A stretch of 64,000 bases of DNA from Fusibacter sp963666805 (GTDB lineage Bacteria; Bacillota; Clostridia; Peptostreptococcales; Acidaminobacteraceae), in the NCBI GenBank assembly GCA_963666805.2, contig CAXXWR010000006.1:1054001-1118000 (forward strand), read 5' to 3'. The translations under genes and the position numbers were made by a program. Shown here piece after piece: positions 34,645-43,740 of this stretch (positions are counted from its first letter, which is position 1; each line of letters starts with the position of its first letter). Below the pieces are notes generated by a model. It had not been told where the DNA came from. It made no database searches and was given only the letters and a program-made list of their open reading frames with translations.

Positions 34645-35283
34645 TTGAGAGTAAGAAAAAAACCAGGGGCATTAGAAGCACTGATGGCGCTTGAGCCTTG
34701 GTATATTCATGAACCTTTAGAATGCAAAGGGAAATGGCATGACATTTTTGGTAATAACCATCCTATTCATGCAGAGTTTGGCGGCGGAAAAGGCAAATTC
34801 ATTACAGAGATGGCAAAACAATATCCTGAGACTAACTTTATCATGGTAGATGTCATTACAGAAGTAATGTTAAAAGCAGCTGAAAAGGCTTTTGATTTAA
34901 AATTACCAAACTTGAGACTGATAAAGATTGATTTGAAATTTGCAGATCAATATTTTGAAAAAGGTGAGTTAAGTCGCATTTACTTAAATTTTAGTGATCC
35001 ATGGCCTAAAAAGCGACACTATAAAAGACGCTTAACCTATAGAGGATTTTTAGAAAACTATCAGAAGTTGTTAATTGAAGAGGGGGAAATTCATTTTAAA
35101 ACAGATAATCGCAATTTATTTGAGTTTTCTCTCAATGAATTTGCAGCGATAGATATGAAAATGAAAAATATTTCTTTAGACCTTCATTCTTCTGATTTTG
35201 AAGGAAACTGTATGACCGAATATGAAGAAAAATTTTCGTCACAAGGGATGCCGATTTATCGTGTAGAAGCAAAGTTTAGATAA
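34645..35283 (+). CDS. trmB: tRNA (guanine-N7-)-methyltransferase
   Basis: Methylates G46 of tRNA using S-adenosylmethionine. 212 residues with a TTG start at 34645 behind AGAGGTGA. The SAM-binding loop is AEFGGGKGKFITEMA, followed by FIMVDVITEVMLKAAEKA. The TrmB signature is YLNFSDPWPKKRHYKRRL near residues 113-130, and the C-terminus carries FKTDNRNLFEFSL. Length and motifs match Bacillus TrmB. The following cls gene begins 22 bases after the stop, so the genes from here to 37643 probably form one operon. Confidence 0.96.
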   Translation: MRVRKKPGALEALMALEPWYIHEPLECKGKWHDIFGNNHPIHAEFGGGKGKFITEMAKQYPETNFIMVDVITEVMLKAAEKAFDLKLPNLRLIKIDLKFADQYFEKGELSRIYLNFSDPWPKKRHYKRRLTYRGFLENYQKLLIEEGEIHFKTDNRNLFEFSLNEFAAIDMKMKNISLDLHSSDFEGNCMTEYEEKFSSQGMPIYRVEAKFR

Positions 35284-35305
35284 GTGATTAAGAAAGGTGA
35301 TTGCC

Positions 35306-36847
35306 ATGAAGCGTGCATTGTTTTTGGGAACCATAACAGTTGCCTCAGCTTTTGTCATTTGGGGCATTTACACAAGTCTTATTACTTTTGAATCTGTAGT
35401 TCCTTGGGTATTAGAACTTCGGACTATTCTTCTTTGGTTGCTGCGAATCAACGTTTTTGCAATTGGGATAGTCATTTTTTTAGAAAACAAGAATCCATCA
35501 AGAACAGTGGCGTGGCTTTTAGTTTTGAGCCTTTTACCTGCGGTTGGATTTCTTTTTTATGTCCTATTTGGTAGGAGTTATCGAAAGCGTCGAAAATCGA
35601 GACAAAAACATCTCATAGATTCAAGTAAAATGACTCATGCGGCAGAAGTTCAACAAAAAATGTTAGATACGATGTCGCTTCCTAATATGGCAGATGCCAG
35701 AAATCAGCGGATGATGTCTCTTTTGCTGAACAATGCAAAGGCACCTTTTTCGATTCAAAATGAAGTCAAAGTGTTGACTAATGGCTATACCAAATTTAAT
35801 CTATTGATGGAAGCGTTAAACAATGCAAAACATCATATTCATCTTGAATACTTTATTATAAAAGACGATAAAATTGGCAATGCGATTAGACAGATTTTAA
35901 TCAATAAAGCAAGAGAAGGTGTTGAAGTAAGGGTTATTTATGATGCAGTTGGTTCATGGAAATTAGGCAAAACTTATATTCAAGGTCTTAAAGCATCGGG
36001 CGTAGAAGTGTATCCCTTCTTCCCAGTGGCCTTTCCACTTTTTTCAAGAGAACTGAACTATAGGAATCATCGAAAGATAGTAGTTGTTGATGGCGTTATA
36101 GGCTTTGTGGGTGGACTCAATATTGGCGATGAATACCTTGGCGATTCAGAAAAATTTGATTTCTGGAGAGATACTCATCTTCAAATTGAAGGTGAGGGTG
36201 TTTATGCCTTACAAACCATCTTTTTAAATGATTGGCATTTTGTTGCCAAAGAAGAATTAAATTCAGCTGTTTATTATCCTGAACACAAGGTAAAACATCA
36301 CTCTTTAGCACAAGTCGTTGCTTCGGGGCCTGATTCAGAATGGCAGTCCATTTTACAAGCTTACTATAAGATGATTGCGTCAGCTACTGATAAAATTTGG
36401 ATTACCTCTCCTTACCTTGTACCAGAAGAGAGCATTTTAATGGGGCTTAAAACGGCGGCATTAAGTGGGGTAGATGTCAAAATCATTATTCCTTCGATGC
36501 CGGATCATTTCTTTGTTTATTGGGCGTCTAGAGCCAATATAGAAGCCTTGTTAGAGGCGGGTGTGAAAGTATACCAATATGATCACGGATTCATTCATTC
36601 AAAAATTATGATTATTGACCGCTTAGTTGCAACGGTGGGTACTGCTAATATGGATATTCGTTCAATGGAAATTAATTTTGAAGTAAACGCGTTTTTATAT
36701 GATAAAGACGTGATTATAAGACTAGAAGAAGACTTTGTAAAAGATATTATAGAGAGTCAAGCTTTTGTACTTGAAACATTTAGTAAGAGAGGCCTATCCG
36801 AACACTTCCTTGAGGCACTTGGAAGATTGGTTTCACCCTTACAATAA
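35306..36847 (+). CDS. cls: cardiolipin synthase
   Basis: Condenses two phosphatidylglycerols to cardiolipin and glycerol in the membrane. 513 residues from the ATG at 35306 (AAGGTG six bases upstream; GTG at 35297 overlaps the RBS). Two N-terminal membrane helices (about 5-25 and 35-90) precede two phospholipase D motifs: NHRKIVVVDG with His255 and HGFIHSKIMIIDR with His431, plus the intervening GGLNIGDEYLG. Normal length. Ten bases before lspA. Confidence 0.96.
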   Translation: MKRALFLGTITVASAFVIWGIYTSLITFESVVPWVLELRTILLWLLRINVFAIGIVIFLENKNPSRTVAWLLVLSLLPAVGFLFYVLFGRSYRKRRKSRQKHLIDSSKMTHAAEVQQKMLDTMSLPNMADARNQRMMSLLLNNAKAPFSIQNEVKVLTNGYTKFNLLMEALNNAKHHIHLEYFIIKDDKIGNAIRQILINKAREGVEVRVIYDAVGSWKLGKTYIQGLKASGVEVYPFFPVAFPLFSRELNYRNHRKIVVVDGVIGFVGGLNIGDEYLGDSEKFDFWRDTHLQIEGEGVYALQTIFLNDWHFVAKEELNSAVYYPEHKVKHHSLAQVVASGPDSEWQSILQAYYKMIASATDKIWITSPYLVPEESILMGLKTAALSGVDVKIIIPSMPDHFFVYWASRANIEALLEAGVKVYQYDHGFIHSKIMIIDRLVATVGTANMDIRSMEINFEVNAFLYDKDVIIRLEEDFVKDIIESQAFVLETFSKRGLSEHFLEALGRLVSPLQ

Positions 36848-36857
36848 AGGAGGAATT

Positions 36858-37310
36858 ATGGTATATTTTTTATTGTCGTTGATAATTGTTGCGATAGATC
36901 AACTGACAAAAAAAATGGCAGTTGATCACTTGATTGGTCAAGGGCCACAGCCTTTGATTGATGGTTTTTTGGGTCTTCGATACATTGAAAATCGAGGTGC
37001 GGCATTTAGTATTTTAAATAATAAGCAATTGCTATTGATTTTAGTGACGTTTGTGATCTTAGGTCTGATTGTTGGCTTACTTGTGAAAGCAATCATGAAT
37101 CACAGTATGATAATCGTAAAGATATCCTATGCCCTCATTATTGCAGGTGCACTGGGCAATTTTATAGACCGTATAAGATTGAATTATGTGGTTGATTTTT
37201 TAGAATTTAGATTTATAAAATTTCCAATTTTCAATGTTGCAGATGTGTCTGTGGTTTCAGGCGTCATTTTACTTGTTATTGCTACAATCTTTTTTAAGTA
37301 TGAATTGTAG
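36858..37310 (+). CDS. lspA: signal peptidase II (lipoprotein signal peptidase)
   Basis: Membrane aspartic protease that removes signal peptides from diacylglyceryl-modified lipoproteins, of which this window encodes at least three. 150 residues from the ATG at 36858 behind AAAGGAGG; a longer frame starting inside cls is not needed. Four membrane segments. Conserved motifs: AIDQLTKK, ENRGAAFSIL, ALGNFIDRIRLNYVVDFLEF and FNVADVSV; the two catalytic Asp are in the NFIDR and NVAD regions. Typical size. Confidence 0.96.
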   Translation: MVYFLLSLIIVAIDQLTKKMAVDHLIGQGPQPLIDGFLGLRYIENRGAAFSILNNKQLLLILVTFVILGLIVGLLVKAIMNHSMIIVKISYALIIAGALGNFIDRIRLNYVVDFLEFRFIKFPIFNVADVSVVSGVILLVIATIFFKYEL

Positions 37311-37319
37311 GTGAGTTGA

Positions 37320-37643
37320 GTGGGCATTTTAGAAAAAATCATTACAGCAATGATAAGAGGTTTGATGTATGGTCTTGCCTTTTCAATCATAGGAGGTCTT
37401 TTAGGACTTCTGATGAAAACGTCTTTTTTAGTAGGAGCCTATGTGGCTGATATAGCGACAGGTTGTGTAGCAATGATGATTACAGCTTTTTTATCAATTG
37501 GCTCTCCAAGGAAGCGTTTTCAACGTATTAAGAGCGGAGACTTTAAGGCAATAGAAGCAAGCGATAAAGGACCGCTATATTCGGGAATTATCGGGGTCGA
37601 ACTTGTTGTTATTGGGTTAGCACTTGAAGCGTTTTTACACTAA
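37320..37643 (+). CDS. small integral membrane protein of unknown function
   Basis: 107 residues with a GTG start at 37320 (AGGTGA upstream), nine bases after lspA. Hydrophobic segments at about 14-32, 38-60 and 88-105; a basic loop between the last two (GSPRKRFQRIKSGDFK). Gly-rich helices suggest tight packing, but I recognise no family. Its place after lspA and cls suggests a membrane-related job, which is inference only. No terminator separates it from lspA. Confidence 0.65.
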   Translation: MGILEKIITAMIRGLMYGLAFSIIGGLLGLLMKTSFLVGAYVADIATGCVAMMITAFLSIGSPRKRFQRIKSGDFKAIEASDKGPLYSGIIGVELVVIGLALEAFLH

Positions 37644-37740
37644 TAAATAAACAAATAAGTTCATTGATTACAAAGAGAGAGAGAATATAATTTATTCACG
37701 TAGATGTAATCAAAATGTAAAAGGGTTCACTTTTTAAGTG

Positions 37741-37749
37741 TGATAAAAT
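37741..37749 (+). promoter_or_regulatory. extended -10 promoter of the LCP gene
   Basis: TGATAAAAT; predicted transcript start near 37756, which excludes the in-frame ATG at 37748 as translational start. Confidence 0.5.
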
Positions 37750-37780
37750 GAACTTGATATTGTTTGAAAGGAAGATTTTT

Positions 37781-38872
37781 TTGAAAGTATACATTAAAAT
37801 ATTCGTTGTAGCCTTTGTAGCCTTTATGTCTATTATGGCGGGGGCATATTATGCCCTTGATAATCATTATACAGCCACACCCAATAATGGGACACCGGTA
37901 GCCAATAATGGGGATACAGACTCTACAGCAGATGAAACAAACAACGGCGACAAAGAGCCTTCAGAACCCACTAAACCTGAACCTGTCGATAATCGAACTG
38001 AACTTGAAAAACTTGTGGATGATTCTTCGAATCGTGTTAATATTATAGCCTTTGGTCTCAATGGTTATCTTGCAGATACCATGATGTTTATAAGCCTTGA
38101 CTTAGATCATCAAAAGCTAGATGTTATTTCAATTCCACGGGATACTTATTATCCAATTGAGGGATTTAGCCACGCGGATCAGAAGAAGATGAATGCGATC
38201 TATTCATTTAAAGATGAAGGTGGTAGCAATGGGATGAAGAAGTATGTATCCGAGTTTTTAGGTGTGCCTGTTGATTATTATGTTAAAGTAAATTTTAAAG
38301 CGGTCGAAGCTGTAGTTAATGTTTTAGGGGGTTACGAAGTAACCGTACCACCGGGGTTTGTGTATGATGATGATTATGCCGATCCACCACTGCATATTAA
38401 TTTAGCGCCAGGCTATCAAACTTTAGATGGCAAGGATACGGTAAAGTTTTTAAGATTTAGAAAAAATAATGATGGAAGTGTTAAAGAAGGGGATATCCAA
38501 CGTATTCCACGCCAGCAGCGTTTTGTAAAAACCATGATAAGTAAAGCATTAAGCTCTAAATTACCATCGGTTATCAACACAGTGATGAAATATGTTAAAA
38601 CGGATATGACGATTGATCAAGCCTTGGGATATACTGTTAAGATAGCAGGTATTACTTCAGATGACATTGCCTTCCATACGGTAGAGGGTGATGCGAAAAT
38701 GATGAACCATTTAAGTTACTGGATTCATGATCCAGCCAAACTTGAAGAACTTTTAGTGGATATCTACAAGGGAAATGATCCAGATGCTAGTGATGCAGAG
38801 AAATCTGATCAAAGTAGTTCCCAATCAGGTGATGATTCAAGCGATGATTCAAGTGATTCATCAGATCAGTAA
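37781..38872 (+). CDS. LytR-CpsA-Psr (LCP) family cell-wall polymer ligase
   Basis: 363 residues from TTG at 37781, with AAAGGAAG six bases before; the upstream ATG at 37748 overlaps a -10 element. N-terminal signal anchor (about 5-25), low-complexity Asp/Thr/Pro linker to about 70, then the LCP domain: DTMMFISLDLDHQKLDVISI, PRDTYYPIEG, VNVLGGYEVTVP, APGYQTLDGKDTVKFLRFR and DIQRIPRQQRFVK. The Arg/Asp residues bind pyrophosphate of lipid-linked polymers, which the enzyme attaches to peptidoglycan outside the cell. The C-terminal tail is Ser/Asp-rich. Followed by a terminator. Confidence 0.93.
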   Translation: MKVYIKIFVVAFVAFMSIMAGAYYALDNHYTATPNNGTPVANNGDTDSTADETNNGDKEPSEPTKPEPVDNRTELEKLVDDSSNRVNIIAFGLNGYLADTMMFISLDLDHQKLDVISIPRDTYYPIEGFSHADQKKMNAIYSFKDEGGSNGMKKYVSEFLGVPVDYYVKVNFKAVEAVVNVLGGYEVTVPPGFVYDDDYADPPLHINLAPGYQTLDGKDTVKFLRFRKNNDGSVKEGDIQRIPRQQRFVKTMISKALSSKLPSVINTVMKYVKTDMTIDQALGYTVKIAGITSDDIAFHTVEGDAKMMNHLSYWIHDPAKLEELLVDIYKGNDPDASDAEKSDQSSSQSGDDSSDDSSDSSDQ

Positions 38873-38923
38873 AAACGTCTTGTCAAAATATGACCTATAA
38901 AAGCACAAGATAAAATAAAGAGT

Positions 38924-38962
38924 AAAAGAGACCTTAAAGAATCATTTAAGGTCTCTTTTTTA
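38924..38962 (+). terminator. terminator of the LCP gene
   Basis: AAAAGAGACCTTAAA (38924-38938) pairs with TTTAAGGTCTCTTTT (38945-38959), then T. Confidence 0.95.
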
Positions 38963-38974
38963 TGTATTTGTAGA

Positions 38975-39196
38975 CTAGGATATGATTTTAATAAAATGAT
39001 AGATGATAAGAAGGCCAGCAATGACGAGAGAACTTAATAAGAGAGGGTGACGCCAGTCCTTGTTTAGATAGGTTTCTAAAACAAGCGTCAAATAGAGGAC
39101 AACAAGCCCAATGTTTCTGACTAAAGGACCAAAGGCCATTATCAAAATAACGCAGACAATTTGAACCATTAAAAAAAGCATTTTCTGATTTTCCAT
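38975..39196 (-). CDS. small membrane protein of unknown function
   Basis: 73 residues starting at 39196, with CTGGGGG seven bases upstream as a weak RBS. Three hydrophobic segments: about 6-23, 26-43 and 50-70, split by a short polar loop (ETYLNKDWRHP). Composition and positive-charge placement look like a real membrane protein, and nothing overlaps it on the other strand. I recognise no family. It lies between the LCP gene terminator and murC, on the same strand as murC, but after the murC terminator. Confidence 0.5.
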   Translation of the reverse strand: MENQKMLFLMVQIVCVILIMAFGPLVRNIGLVVLYLTLVLETYLNKDWRHPLLLSSLVIAGLLIIYHFIKIIS

Positions 39197-39287
39197 AAAA
39201 CCCCCAGAACTATTTTAGTTAAATGTAAAAAAATGTATAATTAAACTATGCACTCATATTTTACAGTATGAAGGGGGATTAAGCAAT

Positions 39288-39318
39288 AAAAAAGGCAGCC
39301 AATATTGGCTGTCTTTTG
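39288..39318 (-). terminator. terminator of murC
   Basis: Read on the - strand: AAAGACAGCC, loop AATA, GGCTGCCTTT followed by T-run (the A-run at 39287-39293 on +). Confidence 0.85.
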
Positions 39319-39342
39319 ATTGAATTACAAGCTAATGAAGAC

Positions 39343-40719
39343 CTATAATTTATCAAGCAACATTTGACCCGCTTGATAAATACTACCAGCGCCAACCGTA
39401 ACCACAAGGTCGCCCGCTGAGAGTTCAGATTTTAAAGCATCTGTCATAGATTCAAAACTTTCATAGTATTCGCTATCGGCACCTTCTAACAGTAATTCAC
39501 GTACAAGATCTTTAGAATGAATATCGCCTGGATCATCTTCGCGTGCTGCATAAATATCAACTACTTTAACTTCATCAGCAAGTTTAAATGCGCCAGAAAA
39601 CTCATGTAAAAGTTCTTTGGTTCTTGAATACGTGTGAGGTTGAAAGAGGCAAATGAGACGTTTCTTATTTTCAATACGACTCGCTGCTTCAAGCATAGCT
39701 TTGATTTCACTTGGGTGATGGGCATAATCATCATATACCTTGACACCAGCACTTTCGCCAATGAATTCAAAACGGCGTTTAGCATTATGAAATGAACTCA
39801 ATCTATCTTTTAAAACATCAGTATTATCAATAAATTGATGACCAATTATAAAGGCTGCCAAAGCATTGTAGATATTGTGTTGACCTAAGACTGATAAAGT
39901 CAGACGGGTCAAAAGAAGATCCCCTTTATAAATATCGAAAGTAGGAAAGCCTAAGCCGTTGTAGACAATGTTTCTTGCAGTGTAATCGCACGATGGATTC
40001 ATTCCAAACGTGATATATTTGCCGTGATAATAAGGCAATACTTTTTTTGCGTTGTAGTCATCGCCATTAATTACAAGTAGACCGTCTTCTTTAATATTCT
40101 GAGTAAATTTAATAAAGGCTTCTATAATACGTTCGAGATTTTCATAATAGTCTAGGTGGTCTTCTTCAATATTGAGAATCACCCCTATTTGAGGATAGAA
40201 AGAAAGAAAACTTTCCTTGTATTCACAAGCTTCAGTCAAGAAAACATCACTTTCTCCAATCTTGACGTTGCTTTTAATATCATTAAAATAGCCCCCAATC
40301 ATACAGGTGGGGTCAATACGTGTATCGTTGATAAGACGTGTAACCATAGATGTAGTCGTTGTCTTTCCATGTGTACCTGAAATGGCAATACTTTGATTAT
40401 AATGCGTCATGAGTTGACCAAGCATTTCAGCACGGCTAAGGCATGGAATACCATTTTCAAGCGCATATTTAAGTTCTGGATTTTTGTCGTTAACAGCAGC
40501 TGTATACACCACGAGTTCAGCGTCTTTCACATGACTAGCATCATGGCCCTTATAAACCGTAATGCCTTTTGAAATAAGGTGTTGGCTTAAATCTGAAACA
40601 GACATGTCAGAACCACTGACTTTGACACCACGATCGTGAAGAATTTCGGCTATAGCACTGTTACTTACACCGCCGATACCTATAAAAAATACCGACTGAA
40701 TTGCATTAATATCAATCAT
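39343..40719 (-). CDS. murC: UDP-N-acetylmuramate--L-alanine ligase
   Basis: Adds L-alanine to UDP-MurNAc with ATP, the first stem-peptide step of peptidoglycan synthesis in the cytoplasm. 458 residues. N-terminal Rossmann region SVFFIGIGGVSNSAIAEIL, ATP loop SGTHGKTTTTSMV near residue 115, central-domain NIEEDHLDYYEN, and the C-terminal DDYAHHPSEIKAML and FQPHTYSRTKEL motifs. Full length. The start has AGAGGGA upstream. It is divergent from purR, as in several Bacillota. Confidence 0.97.
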   Translation of the reverse strand: MIDINAIQSVFFIGIGGVSNSAIAEILHDRGVKVSGSDMSVSDLSQHLISKGITVYKGHDASHVKDAELVVYTAAVNDKNPELKYALENGIPCLSRAEMLGQLMTHYNQSIAISGTHGKTTTTSMVTRLINDTRIDPTCMIGGYFNDIKSNVKIGESDVFLTEACEYKESFLSFYPQIGVILNIEEDHLDYYENLERIIEAFIKFTQNIKEDGLLVINGDDYNAKKVLPYYHGKYITFGMNPSCDYTARNIVYNGLGFPTFDIYKGDLLLTRLTLSVLGQHNIYNALAAFIIGHQFIDNTDVLKDRLSSFHNAKRRFEFIGESAGVKVYDDYAHHPSEIKAMLEAASRIENKKRLICLFQPHTYSRTKELLHEFSGAFKLADEVKVVDIYAAREDDPGDIHSKDLVRELLLEGADSEYYESFESMTDALKSELSAGDLVVTVGAGSIYQAGQMLLDKL

Positions 40720-40865
40720 AATAGTCCCTCTTTTACTTTTAAAAAGTCATTCTGATTATATCATATTTTAAAAAACATGAAAGAAAAAAACAAAAGGTAT
40801 TGAAGAAATGTGCAAAAACGAATAAAATTAAAATAATACAATAACAATATTCGGAGTGTGATGTC

Positions 40866-41687
40866 GTGAGTAAATTGAAAAGAAATGAGCGAATCGGGGC
40901 TATCGTTAAGATTTTATGTGATTCGCCGAACAAGGTTTTTACGTTAAATTATTTTACAACAATGTTTAATTCAGCAAAATCAACAATCAGCGAGGATCTT
41001 GTCATTGTCAAAAAGATTATGGAAGAACTTTCGCTAGGAAAAGTGGTTACAATTGCTGGCGCAGCAGGGGGCGCCAAGTTTGTTCCAAAGATGGGGAAAG
41101 AAGAAAAACAAAAGCTAATTGAACAAATTTGTGAAGATGTCAAGAAGCCTGAACGAGTAATGCCAGGAAAATATCTCTATATGGCAGATATTTTATACAA
41201 TCCTTCTTACACAAAAGGGATTGGTGATATCTTTGCTGAAAAGTATTCAGATGAACAGAATCGTATTGACTACGTTTTAACGGTTGAGACGAAAGGTATC
41301 CCAATTGCCATGATGACTGCGAGGGGACTCAATGTGCCACTTGTCATTGCGCGTCATGAAAACAAAGTCACTGAAGGACCTAAAATCAGTATTAACTATA
41401 TTTCGGGGTCAACAGGCCATTTACAAACCATGTATATTTCTAAAAATGCCATCCAAAAGGGATCTAATGTCCTCATTGTTGATGATTTTATGAAAGCTGG
41501 TGGGACAGCTAAAGGAATGATGCGTTTGGTGGAAGAACTTGAATGTAATGTTGCTGGAGTGTGCGTTTTACTTGAAACGAAAACGCCACAACAAAAGTTA
41601 GTTGTAGATTATACATCACTCATTAAGCTTGAAGGTATTAATGAAGATGATGCAATTGTTATTCATCCTAATTATGAAAATCTCTAA
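40866..41687 (+). CDS. purR: pur operon repressor PurR (PRTase-fold)
   Basis: 273 residues with GTG start at 40866 (GGAGTG upstream). The N-terminal winged helix (residues about 1-72; RNERIGAIVKILCDSPNKVF) binds PurBox DNA. The C-terminal phosphoribosyltransferase-like domain has the PRPP motif VLIVDDFMKAGGTAKGM near residue 203, and senses PRPP to release repression of purine genes. Length and layout match Bacillus PurR. It is next to spoVG and glmU as in Bacillus; yabJ and ispE, which flank it there, are absent here. Confidence 0.95.
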   Translation: MSKLKRNERIGAIVKILCDSPNKVFTLNYFTTMFNSAKSTISEDLVIVKKIMEELSLGKVVTIAGAAGGAKFVPKMGKEEKQKLIEQICEDVKKPERVMPGKYLYMADILYNPSYTKGIGDIFAEKYSDEQNRIDYVLTVETKGIPIAMMTARGLNVPLVIARHENKVTEGPKISINYISGSTGHLQTMYISKNAIQKGSNVLIVDDFMKAGGTAKGMMRLVEELECNVAGVCVLLETKTPQQKLVVDYTSLIKLEGINEDDAIVIHPNYENL

Positions 41688-41722
41688 TTTTTTAAAATTT
41701 CTGAAAAAACTTTTAAAAAAAA

Positions 41723-41749
41723 GAAGGAATTTTAGAAGATAAAGAGAAT
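41723..41749 (+). promoter_or_regulatory. candidate sigma-H promoter of spoVG
   Basis: GAAGGAATT (41723-41731) and AGAGAAT (41743-41749), 11 bases apart, fit the RnAGGAwWW / RnnGAAT sigma-H pattern. spoVG is a classical sigma-H gene in Bacillus. Confidence 0.75.
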
Positions 41750-41785
41750 AATAATTAATACACAGCTAAGTTAGGGGGATATAGA

Positions 41786-42073
41786 ATGAACATCACAGAT
41801 GTAAGAATTCGCAAATTAAGAGAAGAAGGCAAAATGAAAGCTGTCGTTTCTCTCACTTTTGATGACGCTTTTGTAGTACATGACATCAAAGTGATTGAGG
41901 GACAGAATGGGTTGTTTGTAGCGATGCCAAGTCGTAAAGTGGGGGAAGCAGACTATAGAGATATAGCGCATCCAATTAATCAAGAAACGAGAACGAAAAT
42001 CCAAGATATTATTTTCGAGGAGTATGAAAAAGCTAAGGCAACTGCTTTAGAAGAAGATTATTATGAGGGGTAA
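41786..42073 (+). CDS. spoVG: SpoVG regulatory/RNA-binding protein
   Basis: 95 residues, standard length. Family signature MNITDVRIRKLREEGKMKAV, then SLTFDDAFVVHDIKVIEG, LFVAMPSRKVGEADYRDIAH and an acidic C-terminus. SpoVG binds nucleic acid and affects sporulation (asymmetric septation), cell wall and virulence genes in different Bacillota; it is also kept in non-sporing species, so by itself it does not prove sporulation. RBS AGGGGGAT. A sigma-H-type promoter lies in front. Confidence 0.97.
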   Translation: MNITDVRIRKLREEGKMKAVVSLTFDDAFVVHDIKVIEGQNGLFVAMPSRKVGEADYRDIAHPINQETRTKIQDIIFEEYEKAKATALEEDYYEG

Positions 42074-42192
42074 TAAGAAGACAGCTGTTTTAGCGTGGGG
42101 GGGAACAAGTAAGATGTGTACTTTTGCAAACATTTTGGCTTGTTCAGCGTGATACATATCATATGTAGTCACACAACACGTGACAAAGCTAG

Positions 42193-42229
42193 ACAGAAGG
42201 CGCTATCAGGGGATAGCGTCTTTTGTTAT
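42193..42229 (+). terminator. terminator of spoVG
   Basis: ACAGAAGGCGCTATC (42193-42207) pairs with GATAGCGTCTTTTGT (42212-42226) with two G-T pairs; T-rich 3' arm. Confidence 0.75.
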
Positions 42230-42315
42230 GATAGAGAGAAGAAAAGGTGAGAGAGATATTTTTACGAACTTTAGCTCAAATTTTAGTAATAATTGTTTAG
42301 TTTTCATTTAAAAAG

Positions 42316-42324
42316 TGATATAAT
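42316..42324 (+). promoter_or_regulatory. extended -10 promoter of glmU-prs
   Basis: TGATATAAT. TTGTTT at 42293-42298 is 20 bases away, long for a -35. Confidence 0.65.
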
Positions 42325-42361
42325 CGTCGATGGAAAAAAGAAAAGGTCAGGAGTGAAAACC

Positions 42362-43726
42362 ATGCGTGCGTTAACAACCGTTATCTTAGCGGCAGGACAC
42401 GGCAAAAGAATGAAGTCAAACTTAGCAAAAGTACTTCATAAAGTGGCAGGTACCGAAATGGTCCATCATGTTGTCGATGTAGCCGAAGAAGTAGGAAGTC
42501 AAAAAATCATCACCGTAGTGGGTCACGATAAAGAACAAGTGATGACGTCACTTAGTGAAAGAAACACTGCTTTTGTAGAACAAACTGAAATACTCGGAAC
42601 AGGTCATGCTGTCATGATGGCGGAATCTTATTTTGAAGAAGGCGATGTCCTCGTGCTTTGTGGAGATGCCCCTCTTGTAAGTGAAGGAACGCTCAGAGCA
42701 TTGATCGACTTTCATAGAGCCAAACGCTTTAAAGCAAGTTTGATCTCTGCAATTATGGATAATCCCAGTGGTTATGGTCGTATTATAAGAGATGAAAAGC
42801 GAGAATTTCTTAAAATTGTAGAAGATAAAGATGCCAGTGAAGCTCAAAAATGGGTTAAAGAAATTAACTCTGGGATCTGTATTTTTGATGCAAAATTATT
42901 GAAAGAAGCTTTAAAATCACTCAAAAATGATAATCAACAAGGTGAATATTATTTAACAGATGTATTTGAATACTTAAAAGAAAGTGGTCATGCAATTGGT
43001 GCTTATGTGGCAAAAGATGCAGATGAGCTCATGGGAATCAATAATCGCTACCATTTATCTATAGCAGAAACCTATTATCAAGCAAGACTTAGAAAAGAAT
43101 GGATGATGTCAGGGGTAACCATGATTAATCCAGAATCCATATATATAGAAAAAAATGTCCAAATTGGCGCAGATACTATTCTTTATGGCGGGACTCAATT
43201 AAAAGGACAAACAGTGATTGGTGAAGGGTGTCATATCGGTCCTCAAGCAGATATTACAGATAGCCTTATCCAATCAGATGTGACGATTAAACATTCCACA
43301 CTGATTGAAGCTAAGGTTGCTTCTCACACTTCAGTTGGTCCCTATGCCTACTTGAGACCCAAATCAGATATTGGAGAACATGTGAAAATTGGTGATTTTG
43401 TGGAAGTGAAAAATGCTCATATTGGGGATCATACGAAAGTATCTCATTTAACGTATATTGGCGATAGTAAAGTAGGTCAATCAGTTAATGTGGGCTGTGG
43501 CGTCGTATTTGTTAACTATGATGGCGATAAAAAACATCAAACTATTGTTGGCGATCATGCCTTTATAGGTTGCAATACAAATTTAGTAGCCCCTGTTAAG
43601 GTAGGTGAAAAAGCTTATATAGCTGCAGGATCAACGATAACAGAAGATGTACCAGATGAGGCACTTGCGATTGCAAGAGAAAGACAAGTGAATAAGACCA
43701 ATTGGTCTTCGAAATATAAAAAATAG
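42362..43726 (+). CDS. glmU: bifunctional GlcNAc-1-P uridyltransferase/GlcN-1-P acetyltransferase
   Basis: Makes UDP-GlcNAc for peptidoglycan and other polymers. 454 residues from the ATG at 42362 (AGGAG upstream); an ORF extension to 42293 runs into the promoter. The N-terminal pyrophosphorylase domain has VILAAGHGKRMKSNLAKVLH and LCGDAPLVSEGTL. The C-terminal left-handed beta helix of hexapeptide repeats starts near residue 250 and includes GPYAYLRPKSDIGEHVKIG and VNYDGDKKHQT. Full length. prs follows after 14 bases, the classical glmU-prs operon. Confidence 0.97.
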   Translation: MRALTTVILAAGHGKRMKSNLAKVLHKVAGTEMVHHVVDVAEEVGSQKIITVVGHDKEQVMTSLSERNTAFVEQTEILGTGHAVMMAESYFEEGDVLVLCGDAPLVSEGTLRALIDFHRAKRFKASLISAIMDNPSGYGRIIRDEKREFLKIVEDKDASEAQKWVKEINSGICIFDAKLLKEALKSLKNDNQQGEYYLTDVFEYLKESGHAIGAYVAKDADELMGINNRYHLSIAETYYQARLRKEWMMSGVTMINPESIYIEKNVQIGADTILYGGTQLKGQTVIGEGCHIGPQADITDSLIQSDVTIKHSTLIEAKVASHTSVGPYAYLRPKSDIGEHVKIGDFVEVKNAHIGDHTKVSHLTYIGDSKVGQSVNVGCGVVFVNYDGDKKHQTIVGDHAFIGCNTNLVAPVKVGEKAYIAAGSTITEDVPDEALAIARERQVNKTNWSSKYKK

Positions 43727-43740
43727 TTTAGGAGGCAGTA

